From NCBI GenBank assembly GCA_016858145.1, contig JAEHOE010000002.1, positions 3,410,001 through 3,474,000 on the forward strand: 64,000 bases of DNA. Direction: 5' to 3'. Each line of letters starts with the position of its first letter. Position 1 is the first letter of the stretch. The DNA comes from Edaphochlamys debaryana (taxonomy: Eukaryota > Chlorophyta > Chlorophyceae > Chlamydomonadales). The notes below the pieces were generated by a model. The model searched no databases. It saw nothing but the letters and a program-made list of their open reading frames with translations, and had not been told where the DNA came from. Both the position numbers and the translations under genes were made by a program. Shown piece after piece: positions 47,301 to 57,600 of the stretch.

Positions 47301-50300
47301 GAGGGCACCGCGGAGGAGGTGGAGGCGGCGGTGCGGGACCACTCCATCAGCGCGGGTGGGGTGGCGACAGAGCGCGGGGGTGAAGTGGGGGGAGCGGGGA
47401 AGGAGTGGATTCGCCACTCCATTAGCTCAGGTGGGCAGCAGCGGAGGCAGGTCTGGGGCGCTACGGCAGCTCGAAGGCACGAGGCGGGGCCACTGCCCGG
47501 GGGCCACGCCACTCTCCGTGCACTATCTGTCTCGCTCGCTTCCTTGCTCGACTCCAGGCAACTCCCACTGCCCGCAGGCGACGGCCATGGGGCAGGGGTA
47601 GGGCGCTAGCTTCCTTGCTCGACTTCATGCCCACCTATATTCATCGCTCGCTCTCATGCTGTCATGCCGTTGTGTGCCGTGGCTGTGTACTGCAGGGGAC
47701 GTGGTGAAGGCCGTCCTGGTCCACATCCAGGTGTGTGCGGGGGGTGGGGGGCGGGAAGCGGCGGTGGGCTTGGAGGGGGTGCGGGAGGATTGGTGACCAC
47801 AGGCCGTACTGCGTGCCGTACGAATGATACTGATGCATCCTGGTTGCCGTACGCAGATCTTCATCACGGTCACGCGCCTCAACATGGGCTGGCCGGGCAT
47901 CATCGAGCGTTTCCAGGTGCGCGCATCATACATGCGTACGGCAGCGACGCGGCTGCAAACCCTCCAAGCAGTTCGCCCCGCCTTTCCGCCTGCCGCCTCT
48001 TCCCGACCGCCCACCCATTGTTCCACAGGCCACCCTGCGCAGCGCAGCGGGGGCCGAGGGGGCGGTGGCCTACAGCCCATCCTGCCTCTTCCCCGAAGCG
48101 GACGCGGCCGAGGCGGCGCGTGTCGAGGTGGGCTGATCTGCGCGTATTGTTGTGTGGCACGGCATGTACGGCAGCACCAAAGAGTGGTAGCAGCCCATGT
48201 GGCGCGAGTTAAGTGAAGCAGGTGCACATGCCCCTGACACCATTCCGCTCCCTCCTGCGCTCCCTCGCAGACGCTAACGGGCCTGCTCCAACCCGTTGTG
48301 GTGATGGCGACGGTGGCGGTGGTGTGGGTGGGCAGGTGCGGACGGGCTTGGGGGCCGGCCAGTAGCCAGTCGGCTATCGTTGACACGTTCAGTGAGAGGC
48401 CGCAAGTTGACCAGGCCGTTCGCGGTTCGAAGGTATGGGCGGGGAGCTGTGCAGTAGCCCTTGGCGGTCCGCAGCGTGGGGTACCATTGCATCCAACGTG
48501 CAGGTGCGAATTGTGTGCTGCCTGCGGCTTGGCAAGCGGAGACCCTCCCATCCACCTGGCTGTCCGCAGGTGGCTGGTCGTGAACCGGCACCGCTGGCTG
48601 CAGCGTCCGGCCCCGGGGCAAACGGCGGCGGAGCTGCCAGCCGCCTCCGGCGCATGCCCCGAGGCAGCAGACCAGCGGCAGGGCGATACGCGCTCGGCCG
48701 AAACCGCGGCGGCGGAAGGCTGGGGCCGTAAAGCGAGCGAGGCGGCGGGGCACACGGCAGCCGACGGAACCGCCACCCTAGCGGTGCGTGACACAGCGGC
48801 TGGGGTGGACGACGTGCAGAGCGACGTCGACGCACCTCCCAGCGGGGCTCACGCCAGCCCCAGCAGCCGCGGCGCTGCCTCGGCGTCAGCCCCTCTAGCC
48901 GCCCCACCACACGCCTCCACAACCCCCGCCACCGCCCCCTTGTCACCGCCGGAGGACCCTACGGCCCTACGGCCCTTGAAGCTGAGGCTCAAGGGCGCGA
49001 GCAAGGGGTGTGCGGACGACGGCTCTGATGGGCCCCTCAGCGCGGTGGCTAGCCCCCGCACCCCCGCGGCGCTGCCCACGTGCACCGTCGCCCTGACGGC
49101 GACGGCGGGTGGCGCCGAGGACGGCCCCGGTAGCTCCGGAAGTGCACGTGGTGGCAGCGCCCGCAGCGGAGCAAGCGCTGCCAACGGCGCCCGGCGCAGC
49201 GGCGGCAGCGACGGCGGCAGTGGCGGCAGCATTGGCGGCAGCGGCGGCAGTGGGCCGCTATCGCAGGCTCACGCGGTCCGCACTCCCATGCAGGCACAGC
49301 GGCGTACGGGTGTCGGGAAGGAACAGGTTGTGGACGCTCCGCCGCTGCCGCTGGGTGACCGCGGGGCGCCGCCGACGCCGGCGAAGCTGACCGAAGCAGC
49401 TGACGCTGACGTGGCTGCAGGCGGCCGCGAGTCGGTCGTTGCGTTGAAAGACGTGGCGGTGGCTGTACGGCAATCCAAGGACGGCAGCATGGGGCCCGGG
49501 GGCAGGGAGGAATGGAAGGACGGCAAGGGGCCGGGGGGGGAGGAGGGCGCAGTGGCTGACGAGGACGAGTCAGAGCGGCCCTCCGCCAAGGCCACCAAGG
49601 TCCTGAAGGAGCTCGACTCCCACCTCAGGTGCGTCCGTACGGTGCGCCGTCCTCACTCCGTACCCTACTTCACGTGCCATGCCGTACACCATAGCCGTAC
49701 CACAGAAGGCTTTAGTGAACCGTGGAATGCACTTCGGGCTCGAGTACCCGGCCTCACGGGCTCCTCGGCCCCTCCCTCTTCTTGCAGCCTGCCGCGTCAA
49801 CTGTCGGTGGTTGCAACGGTGGTTGTCTTCATCCTCTACTCGGGTTGGTCCCAGGTGGGTGCTGGGTGGTCTTCTTGGCAGGGATATGGCGGGGTAGGAC
49901 TCTCCTCAAGAGCTTGGACTCGAGGAATGTCGAGGGCAGGTAGGACTCTGGGTACGACTTGTCCAACATTGCCACATGGCCCGCAGACACTCGCCGATAC
50001 GCAACCGCCAACCCCCAACCCCCAACCGCAGGCCGCGCTGTCCATCTTCGCCTGCTACGCACTGGACGATGGCACGGGGCCCTACCCCGAGCTGCAGCAG
50101 GTGCGTGGGCGTCCGTACTGGGACCTGCGCCTGGGCCTAGGCCTTGAGGGCGTAGTGGGCTGCGGCTGCAAAGGGCGGCGCCCATGAGCTCCTCGGCTCA
50201 CCCAGCCCAACCCTGGGCCTGCTTTATGGAAAGCACCTGCCAACGGGGCTGAACTGCAGCCAGTGCGTGGGCAAGCCTTGCAATCCCACTTGCGAGGCTG

Positions 50301-51655
50301 GAGGAGGGCCACGCCCCCCTTGCCCCCCACCCCTTGCCCCCTACGCCCTACATCGGCCGCTCCCCAGGCCGCCTGGGTGCGGGGCTACTGGATGCGAAAC
50401 ATGGACCTCGCCTGCTACGCGGGGGAGCATGCCACGCTCTACGTCCCGCTGGGCATCGTGGCTGTGCTGCTGGTGTGCGCAGGACCGCCCATCGCCTCGG
50501 CCGTAATCCTGTACCGCCACAAGGACTGCCTGGACGACCGCCGTACGCAGCTCGTGTACGGCTTCATGTACACACGATACAAGTGAGTGCGGCCCGCAGT
50601 ACGCACGACTGCCATGCTGGTCTGGATCACGGCTGGGGGTTGGTCTGTGCACCCCTCACCCAGGCATTGAGATCTTGAGAAGTGTGCGCCTGAAAACCTT
50701 CTCGCCCCCCCAGGCGCCAGTGGTGGTGGTGGGAGAGTGTGGTTCAGCTGCAGATGCTCGCCCTCGTGGTGGTGGACGTGTTCGGGAGAGCGCTCAGCCT
50801 GGAGCAGCAGGTGGGAGCGGGGCAAGGGTTTCCACGCCTTGCAAGGCAAGCGCCAGCGGGTGGAACATGGCCCACAGAATGGCGAAACGCTTAATCCCGA
50901 GTGGTGAGGCCCAATCCGGTCCCCGACTGACGCCCTGCCATCCACTTCCGATTACCCGGCAGGCCCTAACCATGCTTCTGTCAATGACGGTGATCTCTGC
51001 CCTCAACGCGGCCTGCTCGCCCCTGCACCACCCCACGCTGGGGCTGCTCGACTTCGTCAGCATGGCAGGTGAGATCCTGCCGTACACATGCACATGCCGT
51101 ATTTGACTGGGATGCCCTGTATTGCCCCCGCCCTTCCTGACACGACGTACCCCCCTCCCGGCATGACTGACAATGCACGCGCTCCTGCAAAGCTACCGCC
51201 ACCGCCCCTCCACCTCCGCCGCTCCTCCCCCGCAGTCCTGAGCGCCACCGTCATGATGGGTCTCTTCGCGGCGGACATGAAGGACGACAAGAACGCAGAG
51301 AAGGTGCGCGAAGCTGCCGTGCGGGGGTTCCCCGTACAACACGCGGGCCCGGAGTGCCCGCCTCCCTGGCTTGCGCCCCTAACATCCCCCAACCAGCCGC
51401 CAACCACCTCCCGTACCAACCGCGAACCACCAACCGCAGGAGATCATCGGCGTCTGCATCGTCGTCATCAACGCCGCGCTGCTGGCGGCCTTTGTGGCCC
51501 TCATCGCCTACTCCAGCCGCCGGGCGCTTTCCAGTGCGGCGCGGGCCGCCTCGGCGCGCGCCGCCACGTTCCGCTCCGCCAGCTCGCGGCGGCTGCAGCG
51601 AATGCGCAGTAGCGGGGTTCGGAGTGGAGAGGAGGCTGGGAAGCGGGTGGACTAG
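32885..51655 (+). CDS. Giant SRCR / Pmp-like multi-pass membrane receptor-like protein B (49 exons, 3,440 aa)
   Basis: ATG at 32885, TAG at 51653-51655; the 49 exons I placed total 10,323 nt with every junction GT-AG and in phase, strong support for an intact gene. The order is signal peptide (MRSRQECWPLQAFIISALLV..., cleavage after ISA), SRCR 1-3 (about residues 35-148, 199-328, 329-450), Pmp-like beta-helix region (about 690-1980), cysteine-rich stalk (about 2390-2660), then about nine to ten membrane segments with a 352-residue low-complexity loop between two of them (about 2809-3161). It is most likely a cell-surface or flagellar-membrane protein; ligand and function are unknown. It is the paralogue of the minus-strand gene and shares nearly all its intron positions but has several additional introns. 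I know of no named family with this whole architecture. Confidence 0.9.
35469..42264 (+). other. Gene B: Pmp-like beta-helix ectodomain, exons 8-22
   Basis: Exons: 35469-35713, 35820-36302, 36442-36732, 36842-36972, 37148-37262, 37373-37437, 37529-37649, 37847-37991, 38186-38400, 38567-38719, 38901-39071, 39260-39412, 39613-40261, 40493-41260, 41387-42264. Repeated motifs include NNQASYGQGGGLFV, FEGNTAAGSGAGLN, GDGGAVYIKTRG and SGSGGALFAAVW. Exon pairs 38186-38400/38567-38719 and 39613-40261/40493-41260 each correspond to a single exon in gene A. Confidence 0.8.
42448..46801 (+). other. Gene B: juxtamembrane and cysteine-rich stalk, exons 23-35
   Basis: Exons: 42448-42639, 42922-43183, 43373-43524, 43662-43862, 43998-44061, 44225-44400, 44608-44792, 45055-45145, 45455-45586, 45744-45836, 45991-46161, 46400-46593, 46722-46801. 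Cysteine-rich motifs: LTSCFACTDEQFSLW, VSVCSNCPE, GAFCPGSAFVVPLPGYW, MQQQCADGYGGRLCSVCQQG. A Pro/Ser/Gly/Lys-rich insert sits between them (exons 45991-46161 and 46400-46593). Confidence 0.8.
46939..51655 (+). other. Gene B: C-terminal multi-pass membrane module, exons 36-49
   Basis: Exons: 46939-47003, 47256-47430, 47696-47730, 47857-47916, 48029-48127, 48271-48335, 48570-49628, 49788-49854, 50032-50100, 50368-50582, 50714-50810, 50963-51068, 51236-51303, 51440-51655. Hydrophobic segments include ALLGVLQFLVSVVLCLYTVW, LLQPVVVMATVAVVWVG, LSVVATVVVFILYSGW, YVPLGIVAVLLVCAGPPIAS, VVQLQMLALVVVDVFG, TMLLSMTVISALNAACSP, VLSATVMMGLFAAD and VVINAALLAAFVALIAY. The 1059-base exon encodes the disordered loop. 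Confidence 0.82.
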
Positions 51656-52060
51656 CTAGGCGCGTAGGGACCCCGTGGGGTGGCCCCTGCTGGGAGGCAG
51701 GCGGTCGTATATCAGGCGGGTGCGTGCGGCGGCTGCAGCGGATGCGCAGCGGCGGGGCCAGAAAGGGGGAGAGGAGTTTGGGCTTTGCGGGCGGTTTGAG
51801 GGCTCTGAAGAAGGCGAGACGCGCAGATGAGGCGGCTGCAGCGGATGAGCAGCGGCGGGGGGAGGCGTGGCGTGACGGGGTTCCAGGAGAGGAGGAGGCT
51901 GGTAAGTGGGCGGAAGGACTAGGCAGTTACGGCGGCTGCAGCGGGGCCAGGGGGAGAGTGGAGCCTGGGCGTCGTGGATGGGGAGTAAGCGGGGATGACC
52001 TTGTAGGGATCCCGTGGGGTGGCCCCTGCCTGCTGTGGAGCAGGCGGTCCTAGGCTGTAG
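51656..52060 (+). repeat. Degenerate tandem copies of gene B's 3' coding end
   Basis: The last exon contains GGCGGCTGCAGCGAATGCGC (about 51587-51606). Downstream, GGCGGCTGCAGCGGATGCGC recurs at about 51728-51747, GGCGGCTGCAGCGGATGAGC at about 51832-51851, and a shorter form at about 51930 and 52055. The 3'-flank phrase GACCCCGTGGGGTGGCCCCTG (51669-51689) recurs as ATCCCGTGGGGTGGCCCCTG near 52008-52028. So a unit spanning the stop codon has been duplicated several times. Confidence 0.8.
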
Positions 52061-53292
52061 CGGATGCGCAGCGGGCGTGGCCATGGGGGAAAGGGTTCCC
52101 GGCATGGCCTTGCTTACGATTCTTCCAGGGGGGATGCATTCATTGAAGCGGCAGTGAAAGGCACTGAGAGGCACTTAGAGCATTGAGAGACGTTGGGATG
52201 CATTGAGAGGCATTGACGAGTGGATGGCATATGCTTCATCGAGTTACGACACTTTCGATTGGCAGCGTTACGTCCCTGGTTCAGTTGGTGTGATCGAAAG
52301 CTTGACGCTGAGGGTGCCGCGAGTGGAGACATGATGAGCTGGCCGGCGTTTGGTCACCTGTTGCGGCCGGCCCCCATGCGGGCTGCGCAGAGCCAACTGG
52401 CGGTGCGGGTCTCGAGGCGTACCGGTACTGGTGGCCTGAATGGGCTCCACTGCTTCAGCACTCAGTACCAGCCTGGAAGCTTACCCTCATCTGCCTTACT
52501 CCCCAGACGCTGCGCTCTTCCCACCACCCCTGCCCCACACCGCCAGACCCACGCCGTGTGCACGCATCTGGAGCTCCTCCCTCCTTCCTGCCCCATGCGG
52601 CCGTGCGGTCGTGCACCCACGCTGCAGGAACCCCAGCGGGAACCCGAGCAACACCACAGGTCTCACCGTGTCCCCGCCTTGAACACGTGTGTGTCGCCAT
52701 GCCCGTCCCGTACGCGGCTCGATGTCACCCCCCCTCTGGTATGCTTGCTTCAGCGGGGTTGAGAAGGGTCAAGAAAAGGGCAAGAAGGGGGGGGCAGAGC
52801 CTGGCTGCAGACTTGCCAGGGCACGTTGCTGGCCGGGGTTATTATAGACAACGGGGCGTAGTGCCGCGGTGTTTGGCGTCGCATGATGTTGGCCGACGCT
52901 GGCCGGGGTCGGCGGGGTCGGATGGGGACAGGCCCGAGGTGGCCACGTCGCGCGACCCGCGGGCCCGCCGGTCGCTGTGCGCGAGCAAGGCATCGGGCTT
53001 TCGTATCGCAACATCCTGCGGAATGCATGAAGCTCATGCACGCGCTGCACCGTGACTTTGCTCACGGTGGAGGCATCGGCGGGTTGTCGACACCGAATCA
53101 CTTGTGCGCCATAACGCCCCTTGGTCCGCCCAGAGTCTTCAGCGCTGCCTTGGCCACTTACGGGCCGTTAGCGTGTGCCTCCCAGACAGTACTGAGTCGA
53201 GCTCCTGCACATTGCGCTACCTTGGGTTGCACCGCTCACCCGTGGACAGCGCTGGGCCGCTCCTCTGCGCGCCTGGACGTTGAATAGCGGCC
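52061..53292. other. Non-coding region between gene B and the oxidase gene
   Basis: No supported exon. It contains a GAGACGTTGGGATGCATTGAGAGGCATT-type short tandem stretch near 52150-52215 (units around GCATTGAGAG). The last few hundred bases should contain the oxidase promoter and 5' untranslated region, but no TATA box is obvious. Confidence 0.45.
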
Positions 53293-54666
53293 ATGGCGCC
53301 CGCTGCAGCACCTGAAGGCATTTTGCTGCGAGTGGACGGGCGCGATGTTGTCTGCCCTGCCGAGATGGCCAACGCGCCGCTGGCCGCTTTCTTGAAGGGC
53401 AAAGCGGGCGTCAAGGTGCGCGCGCCTGGAGCGATGCGTCTCGGGGCCCAAGGGGCCCGACTCTAGCGGAGACCGAGAGCGCATGCTCATGCACGGTCAG
53501 CCAGGACCGAGAGAGAGAGGTCCCGCATACAGCAGCCGCTCGCCGTCCGAAGCTTCTACTCTGCAATATCAACCTCTGAATGACGTGATCGATGTCAACG
53601 GCGGGAAAAACGGTGGTGGGGGCAGTTGATGCGCGTTTCCCTCGCGTAGCTCCAACTCCAGCTCCAGCAAGTGCGTAGCTCAGCTCATGATGGGCCTTGC
53701 GGTTAGGGATGTGTCCTGAGGCCTGGAGCAGGCCTGGAGCACTCGTGGGGTTTGGGAAGGGATGCCACGTTGCTCGTCAAGCTTCACCTTCCAGCAAGCC
53801 TGGCCTGCTGCTCACCCCACTGTCCTCTCTCCCTCCCCGCACGTGCCCTCCCCCCCTGCGAATGCAGAGTGTCAAGGTGGCCTGTGGCGAGGGCGGCTGC
53901 GGCGCATGCGCTGTGGCCGTGCTGGAGGAGAAGGACGGTGGGTTTGAGAGCACCTCAACAGTGGCACGGACGGGAGGGTTTAGGGCGGCACATAACGTCG
54001 CCCATCAAGCGGCGCAACGTCCCAACTTTTCTCGCGTGCCTCTTCCCCCACTCTTCCTCCCAGGCAAGACCCACCTCCGCACCTTCAACTCCTGCCTGGC
54101 CCCCGTGTACGCACTGAGGGGCAAGGCAGTCGTCACAGCGGAGGGGCTGCCGGGCGGCGCCGCGTCCAAGGTCGCGGGTGGGTGCAGGGGCAAGGGTTCG
54201 GGCGGGTTGAGGTTTCGGCGAATGCGCTTTGGCCGCCGCCTTCCAAGGTCGCGGGTGGGTGCGCGGGTAGGAGCAGGGGCAGGGTGTAGCGTTTGGGTGC
54301 AGGGGCGAGGTGCAGGGGCAGGGGCAGGGGCTAGCAACCCGACCCACATCGACCCACATCAACCCCCATCGACCCACATCAACCTGCTGCCCCACAGAGG
54401 CCTTTGACTCCCATCACGCCAGCCAATGCGGCTACTGCACCCCCGGCTTCGCCATCGCCTGCCACGCCGCCCTCCACAACGCGGCCGCCGCCGGAGCGTG
54501 CGGCGGCGCCGGCGGTTGCGGCAACGGCTCCAACGGCTCAACCGCCAACGGTTCCAACGGTCACGACGGCGCCAAGCCCGTGCTCGACGGCGAGGGGCTG
54601 CGCCAGGCCCTGGACGGCAACCTGTGCCGCTGCACCGGCTATCGGCCCATTGTCGCCGCCTGCAAG
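53293..54666 (+). other. Oxidase exons 1-4: the two 2Fe-2S domains
   Basis: Exons 53293-53415, 53868-53937, 54064-54177, 54398-54666. The first cluster cysteines are in CGEGGCGAC (exon 2) and FNSCLAP (exon 3). The second cluster is in QCGYC and LCRC (exon 4). Exon 4 has a Gly/Asn/Ser-rich insert of about 35 residues between these pairs that the family does not usually have. Confidence 0.9.
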
Positions 54667-57600
54667 GTCGGTTGGCGGTTGAGGTCGGGTTCCGGTTGTC
54701 CAACAGCTCCCCCGGCTGGCCCCCTTCCCGCCTCCATTGAAAGCGTAACTGCTCTCACTCCTCCTCCCTCCCCAGAGCTTGGCGGGCGCGGTGGCGGACA
54801 TTGAGGACCTGGGCGCCCTGCCCGCGCCCCCCGCCCCAGCCCCCCCCGCGGCCGCGGCGGACGGCGGAGTGGAGGTGCTGCCTCTGGGCCACGGCCAGCT
54901 GCTCAAGGTGCGGGGTTGATTGGTTGGTTGGTCGGTTGGTTTGTCGGTTGGTGGTTGGTTTGGCGGTTGGTTAGCTGGTTGAAGCGGGGCAGGATGTCAG
55001 GCGCACCGCACTCCCTGAGCGCCCTGTTCCAGTTAGACGCAACACAGGTGCCCTACTCCCCAAGCACCCCCTCCGCATTGCGCAGACCGGGGCAGGAGCA
55101 CTCGCACGCGCCTCATCCTGCAAACACCAACACTCTCCCTGGCACGTGCCTGCTACCCTCACCCCCATTCCCCAGGCCCCCCACTCCCTGAGCACCCTAA
55201 TCGCGGAGGCGGGCGCGCTGGTGGCAGCGGCGGACGGCAAGGGCGGTTGGCGGTTGGTGGCGGGGAGCACGGGCCACGGAGTCTACAAGGACTGGCCCGT
55301 GGACGAGTGCGTGCTGCTGTCTGTCACCGAGGTGAGATGACGTGATGTACGGCAAAGTACGGCAGGTGAAAGGCCGCGCATGCCTTCCCATCTAGCTACA
55401 CAAGGGGCCTTATCGGCCAGGGGATGACCAGGTGGCAGAAGAGTGCACAGGCAGACATGCCGTACAGCGGTACAAGAGCCGTACATGCATCCGGCCGGTG
55501 CACGAGGCGGGGCCTAGAGCAGTGCGGGCCGCACGCTCACGCGGCAACTTACCATCATGCCTGTGCCGTACACCTGCCGTACACCCGCCGCAGGTGCCGG
55601 AGCTCAAGCGCCTGGATGTGGCGGAGTCGGAGGTGGGTCGCGCGCCTCTGGGGTGGGGGACAGCAGCCTCGGGTGGGGGTGGGGGGTTAGCAGCCTTGGA
55701 AGTGGGTCTCGCACCACGTTGGGGGGGCAGCAGCCTTGGGGGACATATGTCGTTATCGCACGCCCCCTCTTCAACCCTTGCATCCCCTGCCGCCCCCAAC
55801 CACCCAGGCGGGTGCCGTACTGGCGGTTGGCGCGGGCGTGACGCTGGAGGCGCTGGCGTCGGGTCTGGACGGGCTGGCGGCGGCGGAGGCGGGCGGCAAG
55901 GGCGCGGCGGCGGGGCAGTGGGCGGCGGAGAGCGCCGCTCACCTGCGCCGCATCGCGGGCAAGCACGTGCGCAACTCTGCCACGGTGAGCAGTTGAGGGT
56001 TCTGGCACGGCACGACACAGCACGGCATGGCACAGCACAGCACGGCACCTCCGCCGCATGGCGGGCAAGCACGTGCCGGGGTTGGGCGTTGGGGCCTTAC
56101 TAACCTGAGAAGCCCGGAGGCGTAGCCGCGTTGGAGCAGAGCATCGGCGGAGGGCAAGGAAACAGGGCGCAAGATGGGCTCAGCGGTGCAGGGCAGGACA
56201 GTGTGGGAGGGAGGGCCGAGATGCCGTATGCGCATCGCGGGCAAGCATGTGTGCAACTCGGCCACGGTGAGGGTTGACTTCCTGCTGCCATTTCCGTGGT
56301 GCCGTTGCCTGAGAGGTCCCCCCCCGACACCCTCCGCAGGTGGGCGGCAACCTGGCTCTGGCTGCGGAGCGCTCTCTGCCCAGCGATGTGGCCACCGTAC
56401 TGGGGGGCGCAGGTGGGGGAGGGGGACACAGGGGGTGTGGATGGGAGGGTTGGAGGGGTGTGAATGGGGGTCAATGCAAGGTGCAGCTAGCCGGGTCTGG
56501 CCCACCATGGGGGTGTTGGGAGTCCGATTATGGGGGCGCTGTGGTGGAAGGCTGGAGGGATGGCCGTCCTTACTTGTGCCGCGTGTGGTGCCGTACCACG
56601 CCCCAGGCGCGACCGTCGAGCTGGCCCTCATCACGGCCGACAAGCAGACCAACGGCTCGATCGTGCGGGCCGACCTGATCGACTTCCTGGCCACCCGTGC
56701 GGCTTGCGCCGTACCCACGGGAGCGTCGTACATCATCACTGCCGTACACGTGCCGCTGCCGGCGGCCGGCAGCCGCTTCTGGTCGTCGCGCGTGGCCGAG
56801 CGCTACTCCAACGCCGCCGCCGTCGCCAACGCTGCCGTACAGGTCAGCAGCTGCCGTACAGGCGCACGCAGCACGCAAAGATTACAGCAGGAACCGCCTC
56901 CAAAAGGGGAGGGGTTGAGCGAGAGCGCCACCTACTGGGTGTGCCACCTGCACACCTACACCCAAGCAACGTGACAGACTTTCGGTCGTCGCGCCCCGTC
57001 GCTAGGGCTGGGCCCGTAGAACCCCCCTTAATATTCTACCGCCGTTTCAGGTCAGCTGACTCAGCAGCTGTTGTACAGGCGCACGTGAAACGGCGCTGCT
57101 TGTCTGCATGCCACGGCTGCGCAGTGGAGGTCTGGGGCCGAGGGAGGCGGCGAGGCTCTGGCCTGATCTTACTCATGCCGTGCTATTTGCTGCCGTCCCG
57201 TACAGGCCAAGCTCTCGGCCGACGGCTCAACCGTCGAGTCGGTCCGTATCGTGTACGGCGCCCGTACGCCCGCCAGCACGGACAAGGTCGTGGCGGCGCA
57301 CAACGCCGCCAAGACCGTCAATGTGACCGCCGCACTCCTCGACGGTTGGGTCGCCCGCCGCGCCGCCGCCGCCGAGGCGGCGCTGGTCGGCCAGTCGCCT
57401 TCAACCGCCGCGCTGGCGACGGCGCTGGCGGCGCTGACGTCATCCGATCTGGCGGCGGCGGGCGTGCCGCCGTCGACGGCGGCGGTGGCGGAGGGCCTGG
57501 TGGCGCAGGGCGTGGCAGCGGCGCTGGGGCTGACGGCGGCGGCGCCGTCGAGGCTACCGCCGCCGCCGCTGGTGGATGGTGTGTCGGACCTGCCCGCCCC

